Below, piece after piece: positions 16,582 through 25,399 of a stretch of 64,000 nt of DNA. Both the position numbers and the translations under genes were made by a program. The notes beneath the pieces were generated by a model. That model was not told where the DNA came from. It searched no databases and saw only the letters and a program-made list of their open reading frames with translations. Each line of letters begins with the position of its first letter. Position 1 is the first letter of the stretch. Origin of the DNA: Streptosporangiaceae bacterium NEAU-GS5 (lineage in GTDB: Bacteria > Actinomycetota > Actinomycetes > Streptosporangiales > Streptosporangiaceae); contig JAGFNW010000003.1 in assembly GCA_017592665.1 (NCBI GenBank), forward strand, positions 1 to 64,000. Reading direction: 5' to 3'.

Positions 16582-18162
16582 TCATTTCGCGCGGCGGCGG
16601 GCTCCCCGGCGATTCTGGGACGGCCGGCGCGGGACCTCGCCCGCCGATATGGCCGCCTGCCGCTGCTTGGCACCGTACTCCGCAAGCGCCGCCGCCAGAG
16701 CCGAAGCCGAGGGTTTGTCGGCCATGACGTCGACCCGCAGCCCGAACTCCTCGGCCGTCTTGGCGGTCTGCGGGCCGATCACCGCGATGACCGTGACCGC
16801 GTGCGGCTTGCCGGCGATGCCGACGAGGTTGCGCACGGTCGAGGACGAGGTGAACAGGACCGCGTCGAAGCCGCCCGACTTGATCGCCACACGAGTGGCC
16901 TCGGGCGGCGGCGCGGCGCGGACCGTGCGGTAGGCCGTCACGTCGTCGCACTCCCAGCCGAGCTCGGTCAGCCCGGCCACCAGCGTCTCGGTGGCGATGT
17001 CGGCCCGCGGCAGCAGCACCCGGTTGATCGGGTCGAGCATCGAGTCGTACGGAGGCCACTCGGCCAGCAGGCCCTCCGACGACTGCTCGCCGGTCGGCAC
17101 GAGATCGGGCTTCACCCCGAACTCTACCAGCGCCTTCGACGTGGCCTCGCCCACAGCCGCCACCTTGAGCCCGGCGAACGCGCGGGCGTCGAGGCCATAC
17201 TCCTCGAACTTCTCGCGCACCGCCTTGACCGCGTTGGCGCTGGTGAACGCCACCCACTCGTAGCGGCCCGTGACCAGGCCCTTGATGGCGCGATCCATCT
17301 GCTGCGGGGTGCGCGGCGGCTCGACCGAGATCGTCGGCACCTCCTCGGGCACCGCGCCATAGGAGTGCAGCTGCTCGGAAAGGCCGCGCGCCTGCTCCTT
17401 GGTGCGCGGCACGAGCACCCGCCAGCCGAACAGCGGCTTGGTCTCGAACCACGACAGCCGCTCGCGCTCGGCCACCGCCTCGCCGACGACGATCACGGCG
17501 GGCTCGGTCATCCCCGCGTGCTTGAGGTCGGGGCCGAGCCTGGCCAGCGACGACACGACCGTGTATTGCTCGGTCGTGGTGCCGTCCATGGTGACCGCGA
17601 CCGGGGTGCTGTCGGGCTTGCCGCCCTGGATCAGCGCCTTGGCGATCGGCACCGCGTCGGCCACGCCGTTGTAGACGACGAGCGTGCCCTCACAGGTCGC
17701 GTGCCTGGCCCAATCCTGCGTCTGGGCCGCGTCGACGATCCGGAACTCGGGCGCCGACGCCGCCGGCGCGATGCCCGCGTACGTCAGGACCGCGGTCGCG
17801 GGCGGCACGCCCGGCACGATCTCGAAGTCGACCTCGGCCTTGGCGCAGGCCGCGACCTCTTCGGTGACCGAGGAGAAGAACGACGGATCGCCGGGACACA
17901 GCCGGACGACCGTGCGGCCGGCCTTGGCCTCCTGCACGGCGGTCAGCGACACGGTCTCGCCCTCCGGCGAGGTCGCCGCGTCGATGACGGTCACGTCAGG
18001 GCGGCAGTGCCGCAGCAACGAGCCGTACGCCTCGCGGTCGACGATGACCACGTCGGCTCTGGCCAGCAACTCGGCGCCACGCAAGGTGAGCAGGTCGGCG
18101 TCACCGGGTCCCGCGCCGACGAACGCGACGATCCCGCTGGTAAAGAATTCTTCGGAGCTCAA
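16582..18162 (-). CDS. hemD: fused uroporphyrinogen-III C-methyltransferase / synthase
   Basis: A 526-residue two-domain protein. Residues about 8-250 are a tetrapyrrole (SAM-dependent) methylase fold (GAGPGDADLLTLRGAELLARADVVI...), and about 265-500 a HemD uroporphyrinogen-III synthase fold (WRVLVPRTKEQA ... WVAFTSANAV ... FDAVLFTSSSTVRNL). It cyclises hydroxymethylbilane; the methylase part would feed siroheme or cobalamin. The start is inferred to be a TTG at 18162 that overlaps the hemC stop (TTGA). The C-terminal tail is basic and variable. Confidence 0.9.
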   Translation of the reverse strand: MSSEEFFTSGIVAFVGAGPGDADLLTLRGAELLARADVVIVDREAYGSLLRHCRPDVTVIDAATSPEGETVSLTAVQEAKAGRTVVRLCPGDPSFFSSVTEEVAACAKAEVDFEIVPGVPPATAVLTYAGIAPAASAPEFRIVDAAQTQDWARHATCEGTLVVYNGVADAVPIAKALIQGGKPDSTPVAVTMDGTTTEQYTVVSSLARLGPDLKHAGMTEPAVIVVGEAVAERERLSWFETKPLFGWRVLVPRTKEQARGLSEQLHSYGAVPEEVPTISVEPPRTPQQMDRAIKGLVTGRYEWVAFTSANAVKAVREKFEEYGLDARAFAGLKVAAVGEATSKALVEFGVKPDLVPTGEQSSEGLLAEWPPYDSMLDPINRVLLPRADIATETLVAGLTELGWECDDVTAYRTVRAAPPPEATRVAIKSGGFDAVLFTSSSTVRNLVGIAGKPHAVTVIAVIGPQTAKTAEEFGLRVDVMADKPSASALAAALAEYGAKQRQAAISAGEVPRRPSQNRRGARRRAK

Positions 18163-19082
18163 TGGGCCTGCTCCCCCATCAACGTGCCGGCCCCCTCGGC
18201 GATCATGGCGGCCGCGAGCTCGCGGCCGAGGTCCATGCCCGCCTCGGGCGGTCCGGAGGTGGACTTGCGCACCGCTCGCGAGCCGTCGATGGCGACGACC
18301 GCTGCGGTCAGGTTGATAATGTGCCCATCGTCGACCGCATATGCACCTACTGGAGCCGCGCAACCAGCCTCGAGTGCGGCGAGCACACTCCGCTCGGCGG
18401 TCACGGCGGCCCTGGTCCGGGCGTCGTCGAGCACCCGCAGCAGCTCGATCAGCTCCTGGTCGGCGGACGCGCACTCCACCGCGAGCGCGCCCTGGCCGGG
18501 CGCGGGCAGCATCTCGTCGAAGTCGAAGAGCTGCGCGACCTCGCCGTCGCGGCCGAGGCGGCCGAGCCCGGCCGAGGCCAGCACGACCCCGTCGAGCTCG
18601 CCCTTGGCGATCTTGCCGATCCGGGTGTCGGCGTTGCCGCGGATCGGCACGTACGCGAGCTCGGGGCGGAGCACGCGCAGCTGGGCCACCCGGCGCGGCG
18701 ACCCGGTGCCGATCCTGGCGCCGGGCGGCAGGTCGGCCAGTTTGTGCGAGCCGACGAGCGCGTCCCGCGGGTCGTCCCGCGGCGGGATGGCGGCGATCGT
18801 CACCCGCTCGTCGACGGCCGTCGGCAGGTCCTTGAGCGAGTGGACCGCGAAGTCGATCTCACCTTCGACCAGCTTGGCGCGCAGCTCGCTGACGAACACG
18901 CCGGTGCCGCCGAGCTGGGTCAGCTGGGCCTTGGTCACGTCGCCGAAGGTGGTCACGCCGACCAGCTCGACCGGCCGTCCGGTGAGCGCGGTGAGGGCCT
19001 CGGCGACCTTGCGCGACTGCGTGGTCGCCATCAGGCTCTTGCGCGTGCCGAGCCGGAGCGTGCCGGACCGCAGGGCGCTCAC
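18159..19082 (-). CDS. hemC: hydroxymethylbilane synthase (porphobilinogen deaminase)
   Basis: A 307-residue enzyme that assembles four porphobilinogens into hydroxymethylbilane. Seen are the N-terminal LRLGTRKSLMATTQ, the central LKDLPTAVDERV, RGNADTRIGKIAKGELDGVVLA, and the Cys of ALEAGCAAPVGAYA that holds the dipyrromethane cofactor. The GTG start at 19082 overlaps the hemA stop (GTGA), so translation is coupled. Confidence 0.96.
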   Translation of the reverse strand: MSALRSGTLRLGTRKSLMATTQSRKVAEALTALTGRPVELVGVTTFGDVTKAQLTQLGGTGVFVSELRAKLVEGEIDFAVHSLKDLPTAVDERVTIAAIPPRDDPRDALVGSHKLADLPPGARIGTGSPRRVAQLRVLRPELAYVPIRGNADTRIGKIAKGELDGVVLASAGLGRLGRDGEVAQLFDFDEMLPAPGQGALAVECASADQELIELLRVLDDARTRAAVTAERSVLAALEAGCAAPVGAYAVDDGHIINLTAAVVAIDGSRAVRKSTSGPPEAGMDLGRELAAAMIAEGAGTLMGEQAH

Positions 19083-20380
19083 TGGTCTGCCTCTCTATGG
19101 AACACGGAGATCTGGGACACCGCGTCTGGCGCCTTCGGATCCAGGCCGAACAGCTCGCGTAGCGCCTCCGCATAATGATCACCTGCGGCGGACGCCGCGA
19201 GCCGTTTGACACGCACGGTCGGCTCGTGGAGCAGCTTGTCGACCACCCGGCGGACGGTCTGGGCCACCTCTTCCCTGGCGCGGGTGTCGAGGTCGGGCAT
19301 GCGGGAGACGAGCCGGTTCAGCTCGGACTCGACCACGTCGGCGGCCTTGCTGCGCAGCGCGATCACGGTCGGCGTGACCCGCGCGGCGCGCGCCGCGTCC
19401 AGGCAGGCGGCGACCTCGGCGGTCACGATCCGCCGCACGGCCTCGATGTCGGCGCCCCGGCCGCCGTCGTCGGCCATCCCGGCCTGCTGCATCGAGTCGA
19501 GGTCGACCAGCGTCACGCCGGGGATGACCCGGACGCCGGGGTCGATGTCGTGCGGCAGGGCCAGATCGAGCAGGAAGATCTTCCGGCCGGGGACCAGCAT
19601 GTCCGGTGTGACGGCCAGCGTGCCGGCGCCGACGCAGGAGACCACGAGGTCGGCCTCGGCCAGCTCGGCCGGGATCGCGGCCTGCTCGACCGCGCGCCCG
19701 CCGACCGTATCGGCCAGCCGTACGGCACGCTCGAAGGTCCGGTTGGCGATCACGATGTCGGTGGCGCCGGCCCGCGACAAGGTGGCCACCGTAAGGCCGC
19801 TCATCGAGCCGGCGCCGATGACCAGGACCCGCTTGCCGGCGACCGGACCGAGCACCCGCTCGGCCAGCCGCAACCCGACGCCGATGAGAGAGGCGCCCGC
19901 GCGGTCGATGCCGGTCTCGGCGTGCGCCCGCTTGCCGGCCCGCAGGGCGTGCTGGGCCAGCTCGTTGAGCGTGGGGCCGGCCGTGCCCTCGTCCTGCGCC
20001 AGCCGCAGCGCCTGGCGGAGCTGGCCGAGGATCTGGCCCTCGCCGACCACCATCGAGTCGAGCCCGCACGCCACCGAGAACAGGTGCTGCACGGCCCGAT
20101 CCTCGTAGTGCACGTAGAGGCTGGGGGCCAGCCGCTCCTGGCCGACCCCGGAATGCCGGGCCAGCAGTTCGGTGACCGCGGTCACGCCGCCGTGGAAGCG
20201 GTCGACGTCCGCGTACACCTCGACGCGGTTGCAGGTGGAAACGACCATGGCCTCCGCCACGTGCGCGTCGCGGCGCACGTCGTGCAGCAGCTTCGCCAGC
20301 GCGTCACCGCTGACGGTGACCCGCTCCAGAAGCGCCATCGGCGCGCTCCGGTGGCTGAGACCGACGACCAGAAGTGTCAT
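19079..20380 (-). CDS. hemA: glutamyl-tRNA reductase
   Basis: A 433-residue NADPH-dependent enzyme that reduces Glu-tRNA to glutamate-1-semialdehyde, the entry to the C5 heme pathway. The catalytic Cys is in VVSTCNRVEVY (about 47-57), followed by GEGQILGQLRQA, the NADPH-binding GAGSMSGLTVATL and the C-terminal dimerisation helices. Its start overlaps the rex stop by 4 bp. First enzyme gene of the Rex-controlled operon. Confidence 0.96.
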   Translation of the reverse strand: MTLLVVGLSHRSAPMALLERVTVSGDALAKLLHDVRRDAHVAEAMVVSTCNRVEVYADVDRFHGGVTAVTELLARHSGVGQERLAPSLYVHYEDRAVQHLFSVACGLDSMVVGEGQILGQLRQALRLAQDEGTAGPTLNELAQHALRAGKRAHAETGIDRAGASLIGVGLRLAERVLGPVAGKRVLVIGAGSMSGLTVATLSRAGATDIVIANRTFERAVRLADTVGGRAVEQAAIPAELAEADLVVSCVGAGTLAVTPDMLVPGRKIFLLDLALPHDIDPGVRVIPGVTLVDLDSMQQAGMADDGGRGADIEAVRRIVTAEVAACLDAARAARVTPTVIALRSKAADVVESELNRLVSRMPDLDTRAREEVAQTVRRVVDKLLHEPTVRVKRLAASAAGDHYAEALRELFGLDPKAPDAVSQISVFHREADQ

Positions 20381-21081
20381 CCGACCTCACCGGCCCAGTC
20401 TTCGGGCAACATCGCGCCCCCAGTCACCTTGCGCTGCTCGTGGAAGGCAAGGATCTGCAGTTCGATGGACAGATCGACCTTACGTACGTCCACACCATCC
20501 GGAACGGTCAGCACCACGGGCGCGAAGTTCAGGATGCTCGTCACCCCGGCTGCGATGACGCGGTCGGCCACCTGCTGGGCCGCCGCCGCCGGCGTCGCGA
20601 TCACCACGATCGACACCCCTCTGTTCAGGATCACCGACTCCAGACCGTCGATGTGCTCGACGACGAGGCCCGCGATCCGGTCACCCACCACTCCGGGGTC
20701 GGCGTCCAGCAATCCCGCGACGCGGAACCCACGCGAGACGAACCCGCCGTAGTTGGCGAGCGCCCGCCCGAGGTTGCCGACGCCCACGATGGCGACGGCC
20801 CAATCCTGGGTCAGGCCCAGCTCCCGCGAAATCTGGTATATCAGGTACTGAACGTCGTAACCCACTCCTCGCGTGCCGTATGACCCCAGGTGTGACAGGT
20901 CTTTCCGGAGTTTGGCTGAGTTCACTCCCGCGGCGAGGGCGAGGTCCTCTGAGCTCACGGTGGCGGTGCCACGCTCGGCCAGGCCGTTGAGGGCCCGGAG
21001 ATAGACGGGCAACCGCGCGACTGTCGCGTCGGGGATGCCACGTTCTCGTGCGGACGGAATTCGCCGGATCACTTTCGCCAA
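20377..21081 (-). CDS. rex: redox-sensing transcriptional repressor Rex
   Basis: A 234-residue repressor: a winged HTH (about 15-80, with TVSSEDLALAAGVNSAKLRKDLSHLG) and a Rossmann domain that senses NADH/NAD (VAIVGVGNLGRALANY). The C-terminal VRKVDLSIELQILAFHEQRK is characteristic of Rex and mediates domain-swapped dimerisation. The likely start is a TTG at 21081, with GTG 21072 as alternative. It heads the heme operon, as in Streptomyces, and a Rex operator lies 42 bp upstream. Confidence 0.95.
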   Translation of the reverse strand: MAKVIRRIPSARERGIPDATVARLPVYLRALNGLAERGTATVSSEDLALAAGVNSAKLRKDLSHLGSYGTRGVGYDVQYLIYQISRELGLTQDWAVAIVGVGNLGRALANYGGFVSRGFRVAGLLDADPGVVGDRIAGLVVEHIDGLESVILNRGVSIVVIATPAAAAQQVADRVIAAGVTSILNFAPVVLTVPDGVDVRKVDLSIELQILAFHEQRKVTGGAMLPEDWAGEVG

Positions 21082-21122
21082 TGCTCCAGGGGGACGGTAG
21101 GGCTCTTTCAGGTTAGTCCCCT

Positions 21123-21138
21123 TGTGAACGGATGCACA
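21123..21138. promoter_or_regulatory. Rex operator (ROP)
   Basis: TGTGAACGGATGCACA matches the actinobacterial Rex consensus TGTGAACGCGTTCACA at 13 of 16 positions, with both outer TGTG and CACA intact. It lies 42 bp upstream of the rex start and 26 bp upstream of the divergent glutaredoxin-like gene. Rex should therefore repress its own operon, and may repress the divergent gene, at low NADH/NAD ratio. Confidence 0.8.
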
Positions 21139-21163
21139 AAGTGGGTGTTCAACTTAGGCTGGG

Positions 21164-21409
21164 ATGATGGCGCACGTCATCACTCTGTACGGCAAGCCGG
21201 GTTGCCATCTCTGCGACGACGCGAGGGCGGTCATCGAGCGCGTCGCGGCCGAACTCGGGGTGCCGTGGGAGGAGCGGGACATCACCGCCTCCCCCGAGGA
21301 TCTGGCCAAGTATGGCGAGATGATCCCGGTCACTTTGATCGACGGCGTGCAGCACGACTTCTGGCGGGTCGACGAGACCCGGCTGCGAAAAGCCCTAGAG
21401 GGAAGTTGA
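21164..21409 (+). CDS. glutaredoxin-like protein (DUF836 type)
   Basis: An 81-residue thioredoxin-fold protein. LYGKPGCHLCDDAR has a CxxC at residues 14 and 17, followed by the cis-Pro region GEMIPVTLIDGVQ, as in the glutaredoxin-like DUF836 family. It may act as a thiol oxidoreductase; the partner is unknown. It is divergent from rex with the Rex operator between them. Two ATG codons (21164, 21167) are equally possible. Confidence 0.85.
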   Translation: MMAHVITLYGKPGCHLCDDARAVIERVAAELGVPWEERDITASPEDLAKYGEMIPVTLIDGVQHDFWRVDETRLRKALEGS

Positions 21410-21448
21410 CTGAAAGATTCGCGGCCTCACGGCGCGCGCGAAGGGGGC

Positions 21449-22843
21449 TCACCGCCTGAACGCGGTGGGCAGCGGCACGACCTTCGCCGCGTTGACCGAC
21501 AGTTCGATCACGTTGGTGGCCAGCACGAGCGGCTGCCGTTCGGTCGCGAAGCGCTCCATGTGGGGCTGCCGCTGGTGCTCGGAGAAGGCCACCTCGTCGC
21601 GGTAGAGCTCGTAGACGATCCGCTGCAGCGGGGCCGACTTCACGCCGTGGCACACGAAGATCAGGGTGTCGGGCTCGTTGCGCAGCACCGCGTCGACCGT
21701 CTCCTCGGCCAGCTTGTCGAAGGCGTCGCCCGATCCGTCGAGCAGCGTGAAGACCGTGAGCAGGCCGTAGATCCCGGCGGCGGGACGAACGGACGGCGCC
21801 CCCGCGTGCGTCGGACCCGGCTGCGGGGCCGGTGCGCCCGCGCCGGGGAAGACCACGCCCGTGGCCGGCATGCTGTAGTCGGGCTCCGCGGCGGGGATGG
21901 GCGCGGCGGGCACCGGCGGCATGAACTGACCGGTCGCGGGACCGCCGAAAGGATCGGGCGCGCCCGGCATCGGCGGCGTCCTCGGAGGGAAGTCGCCGCC
22001 CTGCATCCGGGCCGCGTAGTCGACCGGCTCGCCCGGGCCCTCGGCGCGATATTCGGCGACCAGGTCGCCCAGCCCGCCCGGACGGCGTGGCGCCTCGGCG
22101 GCCACGGGCGGCGGCGGAGCCGGCTCCTTGCGGCGGACCGGCGGCGCGTCGTCGCCCTCGTCCTCGTCGTCCTCCTCGTAGGGCGCGAGCGGCCGCAGCA
22201 CGCAATACCAGATCGCGCCCGCGGTCAGCGCCATCAGCACGACCACGAAGACCCCGGGAACCGCGAAGTAGAGCGCGCCGACCAGGGCCATGCCGGTGGG
22301 CGCGACGATCGCGGTGGCGTTCATGTTGTCGGCGTCGTAGTCGTCGCCGACGCGCCACCGCAGCACGGCCACGATCAGCGCGATCACCAAGAGCAGCACG
22401 ACGAGCGCGTGCACGGCGAGCAGCAGCTTCTCCGGCCAGAGGTCCCAGTGGGCGTCGCCGCCCGGAAGCAGCTTGTCGTACGCGCCGGTCACCGGGTCGA
22501 GCACCATGATCACGACGCCGATGACGCTGAGCCCGATGCCCAGCAGCCAGTGGAACAGACGGGTGGCGGCCCGCGAGGCCAGCAGCTGCCAGACGCCCAC
22601 GGCCAGCCAGAGCGGCGCCAGCAGAGAACCGGTGATCTGATAGGCGCGGAATGTCACGGGGCCGAACCCGACCAGCGTGCCGGTGGCGATGACCCCGAGC
22701 GAGAGACAGAGCGCGGCCGCGGTCACCGTCCACGCGATCAACCAGCCGGTCGGCTCTTCCCGGAGCCGCCCGGTGAGGGCGCCCGTCGTGATGGCGGCAA
22801 GCAGGGCGCCGGCGAACGCGATGACAGCGACAAGGACTTCCAT
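21449..22843 (-). CDS. multi-pass membrane protein with C-terminal monooxygenase-like domain
   Basis: About 464 residues. The first 240 carry roughly seven hydrophobic helices. Then comes a long disordered linker (about 245-360) rich in Pro, Glu and Gly. The last 100 residues (IYGLLTVFTLLDGSGDAF ... VYELYRDEVAFSEHQRQPHMERF) look like a dimeric alpha/beta barrel of the antibiotic-biosynthesis monooxygenase (ABM) family. The ATG at 22843 starts directly before the first helix; an in-frame ATG at 22873 is also possible and neither has a good ribosome site. Role unknown; a stress or redox function is only suggested by the fold. Confidence 0.6.
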   Translation of the reverse strand: MEVLVAVIAFAGALLAAITTGALTGRLREEPTGWLIAWTVTAAALCLSLGVIATGTLVGFGPVTFRAYQITGSLLAPLWLAVGVWQLLASRAATRLFHWLLGIGLSVIGVVIMVLDPVTGAYDKLLPGGDAHWDLWPEKLLLAVHALVVLLLVIALIVAVLRWRVGDDYDADNMNATAIVAPTGMALVGALYFAVPGVFVVVLMALTAGAIWYCVLRPLAPYEEDDEDEGDDAPPVRRKEPAPPPPVAAEAPRRPGGLGDLVAEYRAEGPGEPVDYAARMQGGDFPPRTPPMPGAPDPFGGPATGQFMPPVPAAPIPAAEPDYSMPATGVVFPGAGAPAPQPGPTHAGAPSVRPAAGIYGLLTVFTLLDGSGDAFDKLAEETVDAVLRNEPDTLIFVCHGVKSAPLQRIVYELYRDEVAFSEHQRQPHMERFATERQPLVLATNVIELSVNAAKVVPLPTAFRR

Positions 22844-23032
22844 GGTGGTACCAATGCTGCCGGACTTTGCCATCTGACTGGTAGCCGGGCCGCTCGTCGA
22901 GGTGGCCGCGCCCGCCGCCGGCGTCCCGGACGGCCCGCCCCGGCGGTCGCGTTTCCCCAGTTCAGAGCGGGTGAATACGGTGGGCGAGATGTCGCGTATC
23001 ACCCCCTCTCCGGCAATGCCTCGTTACGGGGT

Positions 23033-23066
23033 GGGATTACTGAGTCCAAGTGGATTGTGTAATCCC
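23033..23066. promoter_or_regulatory. 8-bp inverted repeat in the bldN upstream region
   Basis: GGGATTAC (23033-23040) and GTAATCCC (23059-23066) are perfect inverted arms 18 bp apart, 57 bp before the bldN start. The surrounding 100 bp is less GC-rich than the genes and probably contains the promoter. It may be an operator; no regulator is assigned. Confidence 0.45.
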
Positions 23067-23122
23067 GCGTTGATTTCTAGAGTGTTCGAGCACGCCGACT
23101 TCCCCATCCCCCAGGACGCCGG

Positions 23123-23755
23123 ATGCCCGACACGCGGTCCATCAGCGGACTCGCCTCTCCAGTAGCCGCCGGAGTGGCCTCGCCCGCGCGTCTGACCGAG
23201 CCCGAATACGACGAGATGCGCGTTCTCGTCCTGCGCGCCAAGACCGGTGACACCGAGGCCTTCGGCGAGCTGTACGACCGCTATCTCGAGCTCGTCTATC
23301 GGTTCGTCTACTTCCGCGTGGGATCGCACGCCCTCGCGGAGGATCTCACCAGTGAAACGTTCCTACGGGCGCTCCGCGGCATCTCCGACTTCACCTGGCA
23401 GGGCCGCGACTTCGGCGCCTGGCTGGTGACGATCGCGCGCAACCTGGTGACCGACCACTTCAAGTCGGGCCGCAACCGGTTGGAGGTGTCGACCGCCGAG
23501 ATCCTCGACACCCCATTGGACGGGCAGCACATCCCCGAGAACGCCGTGGTCGCCAACATCGTCAACGAGCACGTCATGCGTGCCGTCCAGCAGCTCGGAC
23601 CCGAGCAGCAGGAGTGCGTGATCCTCCGGTTCCTGCACGGCCTGTCGCTCGCCGAAACGGCCGTCATCATGGGCAAGAAGAGCGGCGCGATCAAGGCCCT
23701 GCAGTTCCGGGCGATCAAGGCGCTGGCTCGCGCGTTACCGAAGGACCTCAGCTAG
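23123..23755 (+). CDS. bldN: BldN-like ECF RNA polymerase sigma factor
   Basis: A 210-residue ECF sigma factor. Region 2 runs from about 33 (LRAKTGDTEAFGELYDRYLELVYRFVYFRVG ... DLTSETFLRALRGI) and region 4 from about 140 (GPEQQECVILRFLHGLSLAETAVIMGKKSGAIKALQFRAIKALAR). The sequence, the adjacent RsbN-like anti-sigma gene and the nearby rex-hemACD genes match the streptomycete bldN locus, which controls aerial development. The N-terminal extension is about 30 residues, much shorter than the roughly 86-residue pro-sequence of S. coelicolor BldN, so proteolytic activation may be absent. Confidence 0.82.
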   Translation: MPDTRSISGLASPVAAGVASPARLTEPEYDEMRVLVLRAKTGDTEAFGELYDRYLELVYRFVYFRVGSHALAEDLTSETFLRALRGISDFTWQGRDFGAWLVTIARNLVTDHFKSGRNRLEVSTAEILDTPLDGQHIPENAVVANIVNEHVMRAVQQLGPEQQECVILRFLHGLSLAETAVIMGKKSGAIKALQFRAIKALARALPKDLS

Positions 23756-23761
23756 CCGTAA

Positions 23762-23796
23762 CCTGCACACCCACCTGTTCGTTCTGCATGTGCAGG
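23762..23796. repeat. 8-bp inverted repeat between bldN and rsbN
   Basis: CCTGCACA (23762-23769) pairs with TGTGCAGG (23789-23796) across a 19-nt loop in the short bldN-rsbN gap. It could set the ratio of sigma to anti-sigma by mRNA structure, or be a weak terminator; this is inference. Confidence 0.4.
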
Positions 23797-23822
23797 GAGG
23801 GGATCTTCACGCGGGAGCGTTC

Positions 23823-24479
23823 ATGGGGCGGAGGTTCTGGCCTGGGCCGGGCCGTCGTACCGACGCCGTCCTGGCCAGGCTCGCCAAAATGGGCTGGGAC
23901 GTCGCCTCGCCACGCCCGGAATTCCGCTCGCGGCTCCGCGCCGATCTGCTGCGCGTGCACGAGGACGAGAAGGTCGCCGCGGGCGTGCCGCCGCAGCAGC
24001 GGCCCGAGGTCCGCCGTCCCCGGCCCATGATCGTACGGCTCCGCCCGGTCCTGATCTTCGCCGGCCTGCTCGGCGTGATGTTCGTCACAGGCATGCGCAC
24101 CTACGCCTCGGTCCCCGGAGATCTGCTCTATCCAGTGAAGCGGGCCGCCGAGTCGACCGTGCTCCGGCTCAGCGTCGACGGCGAAGACCTCGGTGAACGT
24201 GAGATGAAGGCGGCGCGGATCCGGCTCGCCGAGGTGGCCGCGCTCGTCGGCTCGTCCTCCCCCGACCGCGACACGCTGCTGCACACGACCCTCGAAGACG
24301 TGGCGAGCAGCACCAAGGCCGCGCTGCGGCACGTGCGCAAGCACGAGGCGGCCCGCAGGTTCGCCCGCGAGCAACACAACCTGGTCGAACCGCTGCTGCC
24401 CAAGCTCGACGAGCAGAACCGCGACCAGGCCGAGGCCATCTTGAGCATCGTCGACACGTTCACCTCGGGCCAGCACTGA
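23823..24479 (+). CDS. rsbN: RsbN-like anti-sigma factor (DUF5667 protein)
   Basis: A 218-residue single-pass membrane protein. A cytoplasmic N-terminal part (about 1-72) would bind the sigma factor, a helix follows (about 74-92), and the outer part opens with the DUF5667 signature ASVPGDLLYPVKRAAES. No zinc-binding HxxxCxxC is present, as is usual for RsbN. The ATG at 23823 is preferred because GGGAG lies six bases upstream; a frame from 23790 lacks one. It directly follows bldN. Confidence 0.8.
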   Translation: MGRRFWPGPGRRTDAVLARLAKMGWDVASPRPEFRSRLRADLLRVHEDEKVAAGVPPQQRPEVRRPRPMIVRLRPVLIFAGLLGVMFVTGMRTYASVPGDLLYPVKRAAESTVLRLSVDGEDLGEREMKAARIRLAEVAALVGSSSPDRDTLLHTTLEDVASSTKAALRHVRKHEAARRFAREQHNLVEPLLPKLDEQNRDQAEAILSIVDTFTSGQH

Positions 24480-24519
24480 CGACACGATCCGCTAATGTCC
24501 GGCGGTTAAGCTCGCTGCT

Positions 24520-25395
24520 ATGAAGCGGCTACTACGACGACGGGAAGCGGAATGGGCGGGCGAGGTCGCGGCGGCGGCCGGCGTCGCGGCCAACGAACCC
24601 CTGCCCACCGCCGAGCCTGACACCACCGCCGCCGCGTTCTTCGACGTCGACAACACGATCATGCGTGGCGCGTCGATCTACCACTTCGCCCGCGGCCTCG
24701 CGGCCCAGGGCATGTTCACCACGCGCGACCTTGTCAAGTTCGGGCTCGGGCAGGCCATGTTCCGGCTGCTCGGCAGCGAGAACCCCGAGCACATCGCCAA
24801 GGCCAAGGAGATGGCCCTCGCCTTCGTGGCCGGTCTCAAGGTCGACGAGGTGGTGGCGCTCGGCGAGGAGATCTACGACGAGACCATGGCCGACCGCGTC
24901 TGGCCCGGCACGCGGGCGCTGGCCCAGGCCCACCTCGACGCCGGGCAGCGGGTGTGGCTGGTCACCGCCACCCCGGTCGAGCTGGCGCGAGTGATCGCGC
25001 ACCGGCTCGGGCTGACCGGCGCGCTCGGCACGGTGGCCGAGACGCACGACGGCGCCTACACGGGGCGGCTGGTCGGCGACCTGCTGCACGGCCCGGCCAA
25101 GGCCGAGGCCATCCGCGCGCTGGCCCGCAAGGAAGGGCTCGACCTGTCCCGCTGCTCGGCCTACAGCGACTCCTACAACGACCTGCCGATGCTGTCGCTG
25201 GTCGGCCATCCGTATGCGATCAACCCGGACGGCGCGCTTCGCGACCACGCCGAAGAGCACGAGTGGCAGATCCGCGACTTCAGGACGGGCCGCCGCGCCA
25301 CCCTGATCGGGCTGCCGATCATGGCCGGGGCGGGAGCGGTGGCAGGCGGCATCGCCGCCGGCATCGCGCTGCGCAAGCGCCTTCGGTCCGTCTGA
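24520..25395 (+). CDS. HAD-IB family hydrolase (SerB-like phosphatase)
   Basis: A 291-residue haloacid-dehalogenase phosphatase. Motif [14 protein letters not shown] places the nucleophile Asp42 and acid/base Asp44. Motif II is in [12 protein letters not shown], and the late motif is [20 protein letters not shown]. The cap arrangement is that of the HAD-IB/SerB subfamily. A C-terminal hydrophobic stretch (about 266-284) ending in RKRLR could anchor it to the membrane. Substrate unknown. It follows rsbN by 40 bp. Confidence 0.88.
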   Translation: MKRLLRRREAEWAGEVAAAAGVAANEPLPTAEPDTTAAAFFDVDNTIMRGASIYHFARGLAAQGMFTTRDLVKFGLGQAMFRLLGSENPEHIAKAKEMALAFVAGLKVDEVVALGEEIYDETMADRVWPGTRALAQAHLDAGQRVWLVTATPVELARVIAHRLGLTGALGTVAETHDGAYTGRLVGDLLHGPAKAEAIRALARKEGLDLSRCSAYSDSYNDLPMLSLVGHPYAINPDGALRDHAEEHEWQIRDFRTGRRATLIGLPIMAGAGAVAGGIAAGIALRKRLRSV

Positions 25396-25399
25396 TCCA

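Noticed and set aside
16129-19209. 1026-codon open frame on the plus strand across hemB, hemD and hemC
   Set aside because: It is antisense to three well-recognised heme genes; the lack of stops reflects GC-rich codon bias, and the translation has no recognisable domain.
20381-21163. Riboswitch or attenuator before the heme operon
   Set aside because: The leader upstream of rex is about 40 bp with only the Rex operator and promoter-like sequence; no riboswitch core was recognised.
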